From: Siphonodentalium dalli
Taxonomy: Eukaryota; Mollusca; Scaphopoda; Gadilida; Siphonodentaliidae
Length of the DNA stretch: 64,000 bases
Assembly: GCA_032622095.1 (NCBI GenBank)
Contig: CP136065.1
Span: 67,547,675-67,611,674, forward strand
Reading direction: 5' to 3'
Positions 35,639 to 46,084 of the stretch are shown piece by piece (within the stretch, counting starts at the first letter, position 1; each line of letters starts with the position of its first letter). The translations under genes and the position numbers were made by a program. The notes beneath the pieces are model-generated. The model made no database searches. It had not been told where the DNA came from and was given only the letters and a program-made list of their open reading frames with translations.

Positions 35639-35868
35639 TCTAGAGGCTATAGGGACACCAAATGGAAATCCTCCTGACCAGATAACAAGGTTAGTTCATA
35701 TTATATATGAAATAAAAACATGATAACCAAGGATGACCTCGCAGACACAGTAACCAAAATAGACTGGGTCATATGGCATCAATGACAACGAACAATATTC
35801 TCATAAAGGCAGCCTCAGATGTATCGGTCTGATTGGTAAGAAGGGCGAAACAGCATAGGAATGCAACA

Positions 35869-36475
35869 GGGGCACGTAACGCGCTCCGCTGCCCGCCCCC
35901 TTTTGCGCTGCCCATATACGCCACTTCTATATACGCTCTTGCTTCACGTTAATGGTAGTATAATAAGGACAAGGGGAACTGTATATATCGCTCGGGAATC
36001 GGAAAAATTTAGCCCACTTATCCGAGTAATGCTATCGATATGGCCACGGGTGTGTCGGCGAAGGATTCCTCTTTCAATCAATACCACAAGCTCCCCTCAT
36101 GCAGAACCATGTATATCCATATCATTTGATAATTTTTTTACCACCGAATATTGTCTCCGGAGAGCTTAAATTTTCGGATTGATCCAACTCAGAGAACAAA
36201 TGGCCGATTTGTCCTCAAAAGTCACTCGCATACAGCTTACTATAATTAAAAATCGGTCAAACGATCAACTAAACATCTAGCGCTCAGTGATTTCTTGTCG
36301 GCTAATAATTTATTCACTCATACAAATCAACACATCGTCAGTCAAAAAAATTTATTGAGGCGAAATCTGTCGATAATTCTAAGTTTTTTTCTTAATTTTT
36401 TTACCATTCAGACAGCTCCTCATTTTAATATTCATTACGACCTTACCTGGATTATAATACTGAGCGCTGATTGGC
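35869..36475. repeat. Left 0.6 kb inverted terminal repeat of a composite element
   Basis: Begins 'ggggcacgtaacgcgctccg' and is the reverse complement of 45467-46084 along its length, down to 'gagcgctgattggct'. It encodes nothing convincing. The outer ~60 bp (with 'ctgcccgcccccttttgcgc') recurs in the palindromic elements at 36960 and 37600, and in weaker form near 38690, so a family of elements shares this terminus. Confidence 0.85.
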
Positions 36476-36959
36476 TTATGTGTGGCTCGCGCTCATTTGT
36501 CAACAAAAACATCATGCCGCTGGCCATAAAATGGAGAATTGTGTAAAATATTTGTTCAATTGCTATTTATTTATCTATTCAAATCCGAGATTTATTCCGT
36601 TGCAATCAATCAATTTATCTATCTATTTATGTATTCAATTGCGCTATTTATTAAATTGCTATTTATTTGACAATGGAAAGAGAAAGGACTAAATTATTCA
36701 CACTTATTCGCGAAGGACACAATGTGAATGTTGTTATCTCAGGACATGCTGGTTATGGGAAAAGTGAACTTTGAAAGAAATATATATTGTATAGAAACTC
36801 AGAGAAAAAGAAATGTATCACCAACGAGCACTACTGCCACAATTATCGGCAAAATTACATTCCAGCTACAACTTTGCACACATTATTTGTTGCAAATTTG
36901 TGATAAAGTTACCCAGGACACAGGTTTGTATGGTATTAAACTTACCCAAGTTAATATTT
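36476..36959. other. AT-rich low-complexity sequence
   Basis: 36555-36670 has repeated 'ctatttattt' / 'tatctattca' phrases. No gene was seen. Confidence 0.45.
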
Positions 36960-37768
36960 GGCGTATAGGGGGCAGTGCAAAAGGGGGCGGGCAGCGGAGC
37001 GTGTTACAGGCCCCTGTAGTTTTGCCAAATGATCATACTCATTTAACATATTATTACTTATGGGAGGCCATATTCACATTTAATATATAGCCAATGACGC
37101 GTAAGCGTAACGACATTACGCATAAGCGTAATTCAGATTTCCATTACACTTAAGCGTAATGCCATTATGCTTAAGCGTAATGGAATTTTTATTACGTTTA
37201 AGAGTAATAGCATTACGCTTAAGCGTAATTCAAATTCCATATCTCAAAACTCCCCTGGAGCTGAAATGAATGCAGCCAATTACTGATGCCAGTAACTTTT
37301 GATACATATCTACATTAGATGATACCGTACCATTATATGTAATGTAGTAAGGCTATGAAAACCTATTACGCTTAAGCATAATGGAGTTGTGAGTGAGGCT
37401 ATTACGCATAAGCGTAATGGCATTACACTTAAGCGTAATAACTTTACGATTAAGCATAATGGCATTACACTTAAGCATAATAGCATTACGCTTAAGCGTA
37501 ACGGCATTAAGCTTAAGCGTAATGCTGAGCATAATGCATTACGCTTAAGCGTAATTAGCTATTAGATGTGAATTTGGTCTCCCATAATTACTGGAGCGCA
37601 GGGACTTGTAACGCGCTCCACTGTCCCAACATTGCACTGCCCCTATGCACCGTCCCTATATACGCGCCTGCTACAGTATACTACTGTTAATGTAATTTAA
37701 AGCAGGCGCGTATATATAGGGATAGCGTATAGGGGTTGTGCAGGGGGCAGTGGGGTGAGTTAAAAGTT
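36960..37768. mobile_element. Inverted-repeat element carrying an array of 18 bp palindromes
   Basis: The left terminus (36960-37020, ending 'ggagcgtgttacaggcccct') and the right side ('gacttgtaacgcgctccact' at ~37603) are inverted. The inner flanks 'tgggaggccatattcacatt' and 'gatgtgaatttggtctccca' are inverted as well. Between them lies the palindrome array. The right terminus continues into a hairpin (37600-37768) with arms 'tatatacgcgcctgct' and 'agcaggcgcgtatata'. Confidence 0.7.
37096..37555. repeat. Array of ~14 copies of the palindrome ATTACGCTTAAGCGTAAT
   Basis: Exact or near copies begin at about 37096, 37115, 37143, 37164, 37191, 37212, 37365, 37401, 37422, 37443, 37464, 37485, 37506 and 37538. 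The consensus 18-mer is its own reverse complement. Spacing is 20-21 bp in the denser parts (37401-37523), close to two helical turns. Two diverged copies appear near 38599-38635 with 'gcacttaagcgcaatt'. Confidence 0.95.
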
Positions 37769-38689
37769 CCTGGGTATAACTTTTCCACAATTTTAGGAAT
37801 CTGGGTAACTCATGGTTATATGTAACTAAACACACCTGTTGAATAAATAGGTTTATCCATAACTTAGCCTTAACTCCTATTGCCATATCACCTCTTGTTT
37901 TCATTGGTTTGGATAGGGAGATAGCCTAACTTCTTTATCAAAATGGCTGACTCGCAATAGCATTACCTTCTGTTTTAGTCGGGGCGACTCGTGATAGCAT
38001 TATATCATCTTCTGTATTAGTTGGGGCTACTCGCAGTCGAATTACCTTTTGTATTAGACTTTGGTTTGCTTCAATTTTCTAGTATACAGGCACACCATAT
38101 GACTATATGACCATGGAAATACTATAGATATGTGCAAGAGGTGCTGATTTAATAAAAAAACACCAGAGCTCGAGGACTGAGACAACAAAGATCCAGGAAT
38201 GAGACACCAATTTTTGGGCAGGGACGCTGATATGAAAATAGTGTTTTTCCCCTGATTTAAGTCAATACGTAAACCATATGAGGTAAACAAGCCCTCACGA
38301 AGTGAAACCACATGCATGCTATATGGCCAAAATGGCCCAAATCTGTGCAAAAATACTTTTTAAAAGTTATATAAAAAATACTAGAGTTCCGGGAAGGAGA
38401 CATCAATTCTTTGGATATAGGGATGCTGATAATATGTAATTAGGGATTATCATTGTTGTACACATACTCACAGTTGACTGTTGGGTACCCAGGCTAATTA
38501 AAACAGGTTATGATTAGCCCAATGCTCCTCTTGTGTTGCTAGGTGATACACAAGGTCATGCCAATAGTTTAGGGGTATGTTAAATAGTAGTTACAATTAT
38601 GCTTAAGCGCAATTAATTGCACTTAAGCGCAATTCATTATGCTTTTAAAAGCATAGTTCATTATTAAATGTGAATTTGCCCTCCCATAC
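37769..38689. other. No gene seen
   Basis: Mixed AT-rich sequence with short direct phrases ('attaccttctgttttagtcg' near 37961 and variants near 38007 and 38041). The minus-strand frame at 38054-38350 has no recognisable domain. Confidence 0.4.
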
Positions 38690-38852
38690 ACTGCGACCAC
38701 CTTGCACTGCCCATATGAACCGTCCCTATATACGCGCCTGCTATACAGTATACTACTATTAACGTAAATTAAAGTAGGCGCATATATGGGGATGGCGTAA
38801 AGGGAGGGGGCAGGGAGTGCGTTAAAATTTCCTGGGTATAACTATACCACAT
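38690..38852. repeat. Second palindromic element of the gcgcctgc family
   Basis: Arms 'cgtccctatatacgcgcctg' and 'taggcgcatatatggggatg' pair around 'tatactactattaacg'. It is closely similar to the hairpin at 37600-37768. Confidence 0.75.
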
Positions 38853-39154
38853 ACAACTTTAGGAATATGGGTAACTTTGTCACACAAAAAAACGATAAGT
38901 TATGGGCCATGCAAAAGGGGCGGGGCAACAGAGCGTGGAATCATGGCAAAAGTATTTATAATTTGGCCTCAGAGTAAATTATATTTGTGGCGAATTGTGC
39001 ACAATTGATTCAATGATTTATTAAACTTTTGATTCTATAAAAAATACATGTAAATTTTCTTTACATTTGACAATTTGTTTCTTCTATTTCACTGGAATGT
39101 TCTTCTAAGTTCAGTTGTAAAACATACATTTTCAATTAGAATATATAGTTCACC

Positions 39155-39590
39155 CGTATGCAATTAGTTTTTGTTGCAATGGTTACGAAATTACCAGTTA
39201 ATAGCTTTGAACGACATTATTTTTACAAATTTATCATGCAGACCACGAGTTCGACACGTCCATATTGCATCGATTTTAAACTTCGCGGGTACTCAAATGA
39301 AAATAGTAGGAACAGCCAATCAGCGCTCAGTATTATAATCGAGGTCAGGTCGTAATGAATATTAAAATGAGGAGCTGTCTGAATAGGTTAAATTTGAATA
39401 CAAATTACTTAATTAGTACGGTACGCGGATGACAGCTTTTCATGTTCAACGACGCACGTTCACAAGTGAGTGACATATATTCCTAGAATCTCATTGGCTG
39501 AACTCTTTTTCAACAATTTCGCGCGAATTTTGATCTTTCTTTATGAATCACTTTTGAATTAATCTTGACGAGGCAAAGACGATAAACAAT
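39155..39590 (+). repeat. Flanking repeats A then B at the left of the DIRS-type element
   Basis: A (39155-39375, containing 'gcaatggttacgaaattacc' and 'gccaatcagcgctcagtatt') matches 45315-45535. B (39376-39590, containing 'gttaaatttgaatacaaatt' and 'caatttcgcgcgaattttga') matches 45035-45240. Both are direct and nearly identical, but the order at the right is B then A. Confidence 0.9.
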
Positions 39591-39753
39591 TTTGCTATTT
39601 GAAGAAGTAGCCTTAATACCAACGATCGCCGGATTCATATTGAGATATCCAGACTTGAATATTGACACAGTTAAACAGCTGATTACTAATGGCAGCCAAG
39701 CAGGGATCTCGAAACAAACGGGATTGAGAGACACACAAGTAAAAGACTAAAAA

Positions 39754-40861
39754 ATGATGCACGCGGGTGACGATAATGAAGAAATTGAATATGATTCACT
39801 CAAAAATGAGCCCGAAGACGATTTCGAAGCATACGAAGAATTGGACGGCCCGGATGATGAAAACGCTTTATTAGAGGACATTGACAAACTCGGTCAGCAG
39901 CTAGCGGAAGTTGAGAAAACGAAACGCCGACAAGAATTGAAAGCTGAAAAGGCAAGTCTCCAGCGAAAACTTCTAAATGAGAAGAAACTTGTTAAAGCTA
40001 TGATAACTACAAAGCAAACCGACCAAGACCCCGACCCAAGCATTACATAGAACGACTTAAAAAAGTTGAAGAATTTAAATAAATCAGCCGACTCTAATCT
40101 GAAAAGATTAGGTTTGATAAGTGACAGTACGGATTGTGAATCTAGTTCTAAATCTGATTCCGAACGTGAAAGTGAAAATGAACGATATAAACTTAGACAC
40201 ACAAAGTCACACAAAGTCAAAATGACCAAAAAGAAAGTTAAATCTGGCATAGAAGCCAAAAATTATTGTGTTATTGTGACTCCACAATGTTTCCTCATGC
40301 TGCGCTGAAGTTGGAACTCGCAAATGCAGATATCAGCTATTCTGGTCTAAATTACCAACAATTTGTAGCGGGGGAACTTGAAACAATCAGTAGGCCAGGA
40401 ATTAGTACTGTTGAACGGAATGGGAGAATAACTCTTCTAAAGAGAATTAGTTACTATTATTCTGTGTACGAGTGGAAATATCTCTTAACATTATATTCAG
40501 ATTGGGTCAAGCGTATAGAAACAGCCGAGAAAACTTGGGCCGATGATTCCATTCAGTTTGAATCTGCTATTTTAGCAAAGTTTGTGAGAGTAAATAAACA
40601 AAGATATTCATCTACAGTCACAAGCAAACCCGAGCAACTCAACCCTTCAGCACAGCAAGGGGGGGCAATATTGACCCATTGTCATGGTTTTGTACACTTT
40701 ACCAAAGAAATAAATGTAATGGCGCTAATTCACACAAAGCTACCATTAAAGGGAAAGAGAGACTTTTTGAGAATTTTTGTGCCAACTGCTGGCAAGAAAA
40801 TAAAGAGAAAATAAATCACCCTGAGTGTTCACTTGCCTGTCCATTTACCACGCAAAGATGA
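39754..40861 (+). pseudogene. DIRS gag-like region, broken
   Basis: The first frame starts at an ATG and encodes an acidic N terminus followed by a Lys/Glu-rich coiled-coil-like stretch (about residues 45-85). A TAG at 40048-40050 interrupts it, and the same frame continues with a Ser/Glu then Lys-rich segment to 40308. The next frame (40266-40814) carries the conserved part with 'NYQQFVAGELE' and 'YEWKYLLTLYSDWV', as in DIRS gag proteins. After a shift near 40665, next to a GGGGGG run, a Cys/His segment (C-x4-RNKCNG ... NFCANCW ... HPECSLACP) in the third frame looks like a zinc-binding motif. At least one stop and two frameshifts mean it is not functional. Confidence 0.7.
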
Positions 40862-40900
40862 CTAGACAAGCCCATTTCAAATTTCACAGAGTTAAATCTA

Positions 40901-41308
40901 TTGGTAACATGTTTTTATCCTCAATACTTGCTGAATAATTCACAGACAAATGGACACAGAGAGGTGATTTCAAATGAATCTCAATCAAATCAAATTAGTA
41001 ATGAACCAACAGCATCACTCTCAAGTGATAGTCTTAATTCAAAATCAGAATTTCTCAATCAGAATTCACAGGATTCTGAAAAGTTAATACATAAACCTAT
41101 ATATAAATCAGATTCTGAATTAGAATTTGAAAACTTAAATTCAAACATTTTGTCCGAACTTTGTGATTGTGTTCAAGAAACAGGTGATATTATATGTAGT
41201 GAATTTTATGAAACTGACGAGGTCATAAACTCTACTCTGACAGGTGGTGAGCCAGGGGCTCTTGATCAGAGGTCGAATATATGTGTAGAAAATACCAAAT
41301 ATAGCTAA
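40901..41308 (+). pseudogene. Ser/Asn/Glu-rich linker frame between gag and RT
   Basis: A 136-codon frame rich in Ser, Asn and Glu with no recognisable domain, starting at a non-ATG codon. Its position between the Cys/His motif and RT suggests the gag tail or pol N terminus of the same element. Confidence 0.4.
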
Positions 41309-41441
41309 AAGATAATCGCTGATCACGATTCTGTACTCAGATCAGGGAAATATAATTTTGAAGAATGTCAATTACCAGTGGAGAGCCATTTAAACATAAA
41401 ACAATTAAAGATATGTTGTTGTATTATGAAGACAGTGAACG

Positions 41442-42348
41442 TTGTCAGTTCAGTTACTCGAATATGGTTTTCCAATTGGCTTTGTTAAACCTCAACATAT
41501 AGTAAACCAGGCAGTCAAAAATCATAAAGGCGCCCGGGAATTTCAGTCATACATGTATGTGGATTCTTACATAAGCAAGGAGCTTGAATCAGGATCTATC
41601 GTTGGACCATTTCATTCTAATCCTTTCAATTGTGGTATTAATAATAACCCATTAAATACAGTGCCAAAGAAAAATGTCTTGGAAAGGCGCACAATAATGG
41701 ATTTAAGTTTTCCAAAGGGAAATTCTGTCAATGAAGGTGTCACAAAAGACATGTATCTTGGGAAACATGTCAAAGTTAAGTTTCCTTCTGTGGACAACCT
41801 TGTAGAATTAATCAAGTTAAAAGGGAGGTCTTCATTACTCTTTCAAGTGGACTTACCCAGGCTTATAGACAAATATATTTAGACCCGGGGGACATTCACT
41901 TAGTAGCATTTAAATGGAAAGACAAAATTTATTGTAATCTTGTTTTGAGCAAGGGTCTTCGATCAGCCGCTTATCTATGTCAACGTGTTACTAACGCTGT
42001 AGATTATTCTTGCAAATCCATAGGATGCAGCATAGTAAACTACATTGACGACCTTGCAGGGGTAGATACGCCAGAGCGGGCAGAGCAATCCTTTCAGAAC
42101 TTGCGTGAGGTAATGTTTAATTGGGGCTTGACCGAGTCTATTCACAAGGCTTGTCCACCTTCCACAAAAATGGTCTTTCTATGTATTGGTTTTGACACGA
42201 TCGAGCTAATTCTCCAAATTACAGAAGAAAGGCTGAAATAAATAATTGATCTAGTGAATAATTGGTTATATAAGGAGTCAGCCTTCTTAAAGGAAGTTCA
42301 ATCTCTAATTGGTAAATTAAATTTTGTATCCTCATGTGTACGGCCAGG
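41442..42348 (+). pseudogene. DIRS reverse transcriptase, frameshifted
   Basis: The first part (to 41882) shows the DIRS RT signature: 'NPLNTVPKK' and 'RRTIMDLSFPKGNSVNEG'. A one-base shift near 41855, just after 'FQVDL', moves the frame. The second part (to 42241) carries the catalytic motif YIDDLAG and the downstream 'GFDTIELILQI'. A stop at 42239-42241 is followed in another frame by 'SLIGKLNFVSSCVRPG', the RT thumb/connection start. Translation is then cut at 42348 by the inserted transposon. It copies RNA into DNA in an intact element; this one is dead. Confidence 0.85.
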
Positions 42349-43128
42349 GCCCTATACTATAGAACACAATTATTGTAATCACAAGCTTCTGTGGGGCACA
42401 CAAAAGGTGTCGACTACCATAGACCTCCGCTCTTATTCTAACAGTATATAGGCGACTTCTTGTAATTCCGCGTTCACATGCATGGTGCAATAAAATAATA
42501 AGTTTTTCACATGTGACTTGATTGAACAATGAAAACAATTATTCCTCGGAGACACTCATTGATATGTTATCGCTAGTGCATGTGTGAGCCGTGTTCAATT
42601 TGATTAGTGGTAATCGGTATCCTTTAAATAATCGCTCAGTGAGTACACCGCAACCGTTCGTGCATTGTGTTATATTTCATCAATGGTTATCGTCTGTTCC
42701 ACCAATTCAAGTCGTACGATGTATTTCAATTTCTAGTTGGTTTGTCATTCAGAATCGCTGCAGTATTCTATTGATAATATGTACAAGAGGCGAAGTTAGA
42801 AGGTCTCAGGTGCAGGTTTAAACTCCAAGTTGTGTACTCCCAAATGAGACCCTCTAACAACGTCCCTGCACGAATGTCATAATTGGTCAATACTCCAATA
42901 CAGACTTTAGGTTGTTTGCCACGAGACAACCGCTTGATTGCCGCAGTGTGAATGCCATTCTGATCAAACCCAATCACCCACCGGCAATGAGCCAGCCCAC
43001 AAGCACACGGGTATAATATACACTATTACAGTGGTCTGCACTATTACAGTGGTCTATTGCACTTGTCCGCCTCCTGTGTACCTCCCTTAACCTTGTGATT
43101 ACAATTATTATGGTCCATAGTACAGGGC
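42349..43128. mobile_element. 780 bp transposon inserted in RT-RNase H, 5 bp target duplication CCAGG
   Basis: Terminal inverted repeats start 'gccctatactatagaacaca' on the left and, on the opposite strand at the right, 'gccctgtactatggaccata'. Both continue to 'ttattgtaatcacaag' or a close variant. CCAGG flanks the element at 42344-42348 and 43129-43133. Removing the element and one CCAGG leaves the host RT frame continuous across the site, confirming the boundaries. No transposase is encoded, so it is nonautonomous. A 5 bp duplication is unusual for the common superfamilies. Confidence 0.88.
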
Positions 43129-43133
43129 CCAGG

Positions 43134-43668
43134 TCGTATATTTTTACCCGCATATAACGGCATATATATGATGGCAATTGAGCAATGGTCAGAGCCAGAC
43201 AGCATAATTTCCTCGGATTCCACACTCAAAGGATGTGGTGGTATCTGTGGAAATCATTATTTCCATGATGAATTTCCAGAATAAATTCTAAGTGAAAATA
43301 GACATATAAATGAGTTGGAGATGCTAAGTATTGTGGTGTGTCTTAAACTTTGGGGACCTAGCTTGACAGGTAAAAGAATCAGGATTAATTGTGATAATTA
43401 CACTTGTGTTGCTTCCATAAATAAAGGTGCCACTGGAAATTCATTTATCCAGTCATGTTTAAAGGAAATTTTATTTGTGACAGCTAATCAACAATTTGAA
43501 ATAAGAGCGATTCACATCTCGGGTTGTAATAATCGTTGGCCAGATATACTCAGTAGGTGGAATCTTGATGGTAAATTGCAAAAAGAGTTTCTAATATATA
43601 AACAGAATAACAATTTAAGCGAAATTAAAGCTTGCAAGAGACATTTCAGATTTTCTCACAATTGGTAA
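43134..43668 (+). pseudogene. DIRS RNase H domain
   Basis: The frame at 43315-43668 contains 'ELEMLSIVVCLKLWG', 'IRINCDNYTCVASINKG' and 'IRAIHISGCNNRWPDILSRW', the acidic/His motifs of the RNase H that follows RT in DIRS elements. A stop near 43284 separates it from the stretch after the transposon insertion. It would degrade RNA in RNA-DNA hybrids in an active element. Confidence 0.8.
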
Positions 43669-43689
43669 TTTTTTGTAGGAACAGAGATT

Positions 43690-44648
43690 TCACAGCTGAA
43701 GGAAGATGTAAAGTTTTCTATATCCCACGCCTTCGCCGCAGATACTCGTCGTAATCACATCACTCAGTGGAAGTCCTATTTTCTTTTTTGTTTATATTTC
43801 AAGTTCGAGCCATTGCCGGCTTCATTGGAAATGATTCAATTATACGTTCAATTTTTGAGCAGAAGTTTTAAATCCACAGACTCAATAAAGAATTATTTGG
43901 GTGGCATCAAGTTATTACATTTGCATTTTTCTCTCAGCTGTGAAATTTTCAAATCTTTTGAAGTGTCTCCATTGTTTAAAGGTTTGTCACGTCTAAAGCC
44001 ACATTGTATCCACCAGGCTCATCCAATCACCCCACAACTGCTGAAGCAAATTTACAAACACATTGATGAGAGCGATCCTGTACAAGTTTCAATTTGGTGC
44101 CTTTTTCTTTTAGCATTACGTAAATCCAATCTTGTACCAGATAATATATTTTCCTTTGATCCTAAACACCAACTTACGCGCGGAGATATATTTTGCTCAG
44201 ATTCTGCCTTACTAGTAGTCATTAAATGGAGTAAGACTATACAGTTTGGACAACGTGTTTTAAAATTCCCTCGTTTAGCTATTCCCAATTCAGTATTGTG
44301 TCCTATTAGAGCTTATAAGAAAATGATTTCAATGGTACCAGGTTCTTCTTCAGATCCAGCATTTATGTACAAGATAAATAATGTTTTCAGACTTTTACTT
44401 ATCACCAGTATCATGCATTTATTAGAAAGTGCATCAGGAACATTGGTTTGGACCCTCTTAAATTCTCCTCTCATAGTTTTCGCAGAGGAGGGGCCTCCTG
44501 GGCATTTCAAGCTCATGTCCCAGGAGAGATTATGCAAGTCATGGGAGACTGGGTCAGTGATTCTTACAAACGTTATTTAAATTATTCTTTGAAAGACAGG
44601 TTAGTTGTAGCAAGTCGCATGCGCCAAGCTATTATTTTAGAAAACTGA
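43690..44648 (+). pseudogene. DIRS tyrosine recombinase, frameshifted
   Basis: The N-terminal core-binding part (from about 43700, with 'ADTRRNHITQWKSY') leads into the catalytic domain. There the first arginine lies in 'LALRKSNLVP', the H-x-x-R box is 'HSFRRGGASWAF' and the nucleophilic tyrosine is in 'YKRYL'. A frameshift near 44385-44400 separates the first arginine from the H-x-x-R and Tyr motifs. In active DIRS elements this enzyme integrates a circular DNA copy without target duplication. The stop is at 44646-44648. Confidence 0.85.
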
Positions 44649-45034
44649 TACTTGATAATACAGATTATTCAAATATCAGTTCAAGATCTCTCTCATCAAT
44701 CCACCGGTTTGGGCCCCTTTGGGTTTGGTGGCCTTGTATACAATTATTATAACAAATTAAACTAAAGATGTTCTTGTTTGTGTATCATGTCCCTATAGTA
44801 TAGTATATGTTTGTGTAGCATGCTTCTTGCATGTGTTTGTATAGCATATTTGGTGTATGTTTGTATAGCATGTTTAGTGTATGTTTGTTAAGCATGTCCA
44901 TTTGTATTCAACAACATGTCAAATTTAATTTGAATTGCCTTGTCTGGATTAGTTCGTTTGGCTAATTTAAATAAATTATTATGCTTTTTAATTATTTTCT
45001 CATTTTAACCCCTTAGTTATCACAAGAAGCTCCG
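44649..45034. other. 3' noncoding region of the DIRS-type element
   Basis: AT-rich, with repeated 'tgtatgtttgta' / 'agcatgtt' phrases at 44800-44900 (a short degenerate ~25 bp tandem). Confidence 0.5.
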
Positions 45035-45535
45035 AGATAATTGGTTAAATTTGAATACAAATTACTTAATTAGCACGGTACGAGGATGACAGCTTTTTGT
45101 GTTCACCGACGCACGTTCACACGTGAGTGACATATATTCCTCGAATCTCATTGGCTGAACTATTTTTTAACAATTTCGCGCGAATTTTGATCTTTCTTGA
45201 ATTAATCTTGACGAGGCAAAGACGATAACAAGTTTTGCTATCCCACCCTCCCAACCCTGTGGTATTAAATTGCAAGATTAAATCCATACATCGAGTATGG
45301 AACTTTATATGGCCTTTAGTTTTTATTGCAATGGTTACGAAATTACCAGTTAATAGCTTTGAACGACATTAGTTTTACAAATTTATCATGCAGACCACGA
45401 GTTCGACATGTCCATATTGCATCGATTTTAAACTTCGCGGGTATTCAAATGAAAATAGTAGGAACAGCCAATCAGCGCTCAGTATTATAATTGAGGTCAG
45501 GTCGTAATGAATATTAAAATGAGGAGCTGTCTGAA
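45035..45535 (+). repeat. Flanking repeats B' then A' at the right of the DIRS-type element
   Basis: B' (45035-45240) and A' (45315-45535) are direct copies of 39376-39590 and 39155-39375, separated by a ~75 bp linker. The order is reversed relative to the left side. Confidence 0.9.
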
Positions 45536-46084
45536 TGGTGAAAAAATGAAGAAAACAATTAGAATTATCGACAGATTTCGCCTCTATAAATTTCTTTTAC
45601 TGACGATGTGTTGATTTGTATGAGTAAATACATTATTAGCCGACAAGAAATCACTGAGCGCTGGATGTATAGTTAATCGTTTGACCGATTTTTAATTATA
45701 GTAAGCTGTATGGGGGGTGAAGTTAGAGGAACATATCGGCCAGTGTTCTCTGAGTTGGATCAATCCCAAAATTTACGCTCTCCGGAGACAATATTCGGTG
45801 GTAATTGTTTTTTATCAAATGCTATGGATATAAATGGTTCTGAGGGGGGCTTATGGTATTGAAAGAGGAATCCTTCGCCGACACACCAGTGGCCATATCG
45901 ATAGTATTACTCGGATAAATGGGCTAAATTAGTCCGATTCCCGAGCGATGGTAAAACGGGATATATATACAGTCCCCCTTGTCCTTATTATACTAGCAGT
46001 AACGTGAAGCAGGCGCGTATATAGAGGCGGCGTATATGGGCAGCGCAAAAGGGGGCGGGCAGCGGAGCGCGTTACAGGCCCCCG
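45467..46084. repeat. Right 0.6 kb inverted terminal repeat
   Basis: Reverse complement of 35869-36475. The outer end is 'agcggagcgcgttacaggcc' followed by CCC. It overlaps the last ~70 bp of A'. No clear target duplication flanks the pair. Confidence 0.85.

Larger units (their letters stand above)
39155..45540 (+). mobile_element. Degenerate DIRS-type (tyrosine recombinase) retrotransposon
   Basis: Coding order is gag-like, reverse transcriptase, RNase H, tyrosine recombinase, with no DDE integrase and no protease seen. That order and the YR in place of an integrase define the DIRS order of retroelements. Stop codons and frameshifts break every reading frame, and a 780 bp transposon interrupts RT-RNase H. 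The flanks are permuted direct repeats (A-B and B'-A'), and further out 0.6 kb inverted repeats. Confidence 0.88.

Noticed and set aside
37096-37555. Palindrome array considered as a CRISPR or bacterial REP-like cluster
   Set aside because: No constant repeat/variable spacer structure and no cas genes; it sits inside an inverted-repeat element of an animal genome.
41442-44648. RT-bearing element considered as an endogenous retrovirus
   Set aside because: No protease, DDE integrase or envelope; the tyrosine recombinase and RT signature place it with DIRS-type retrotransposons.
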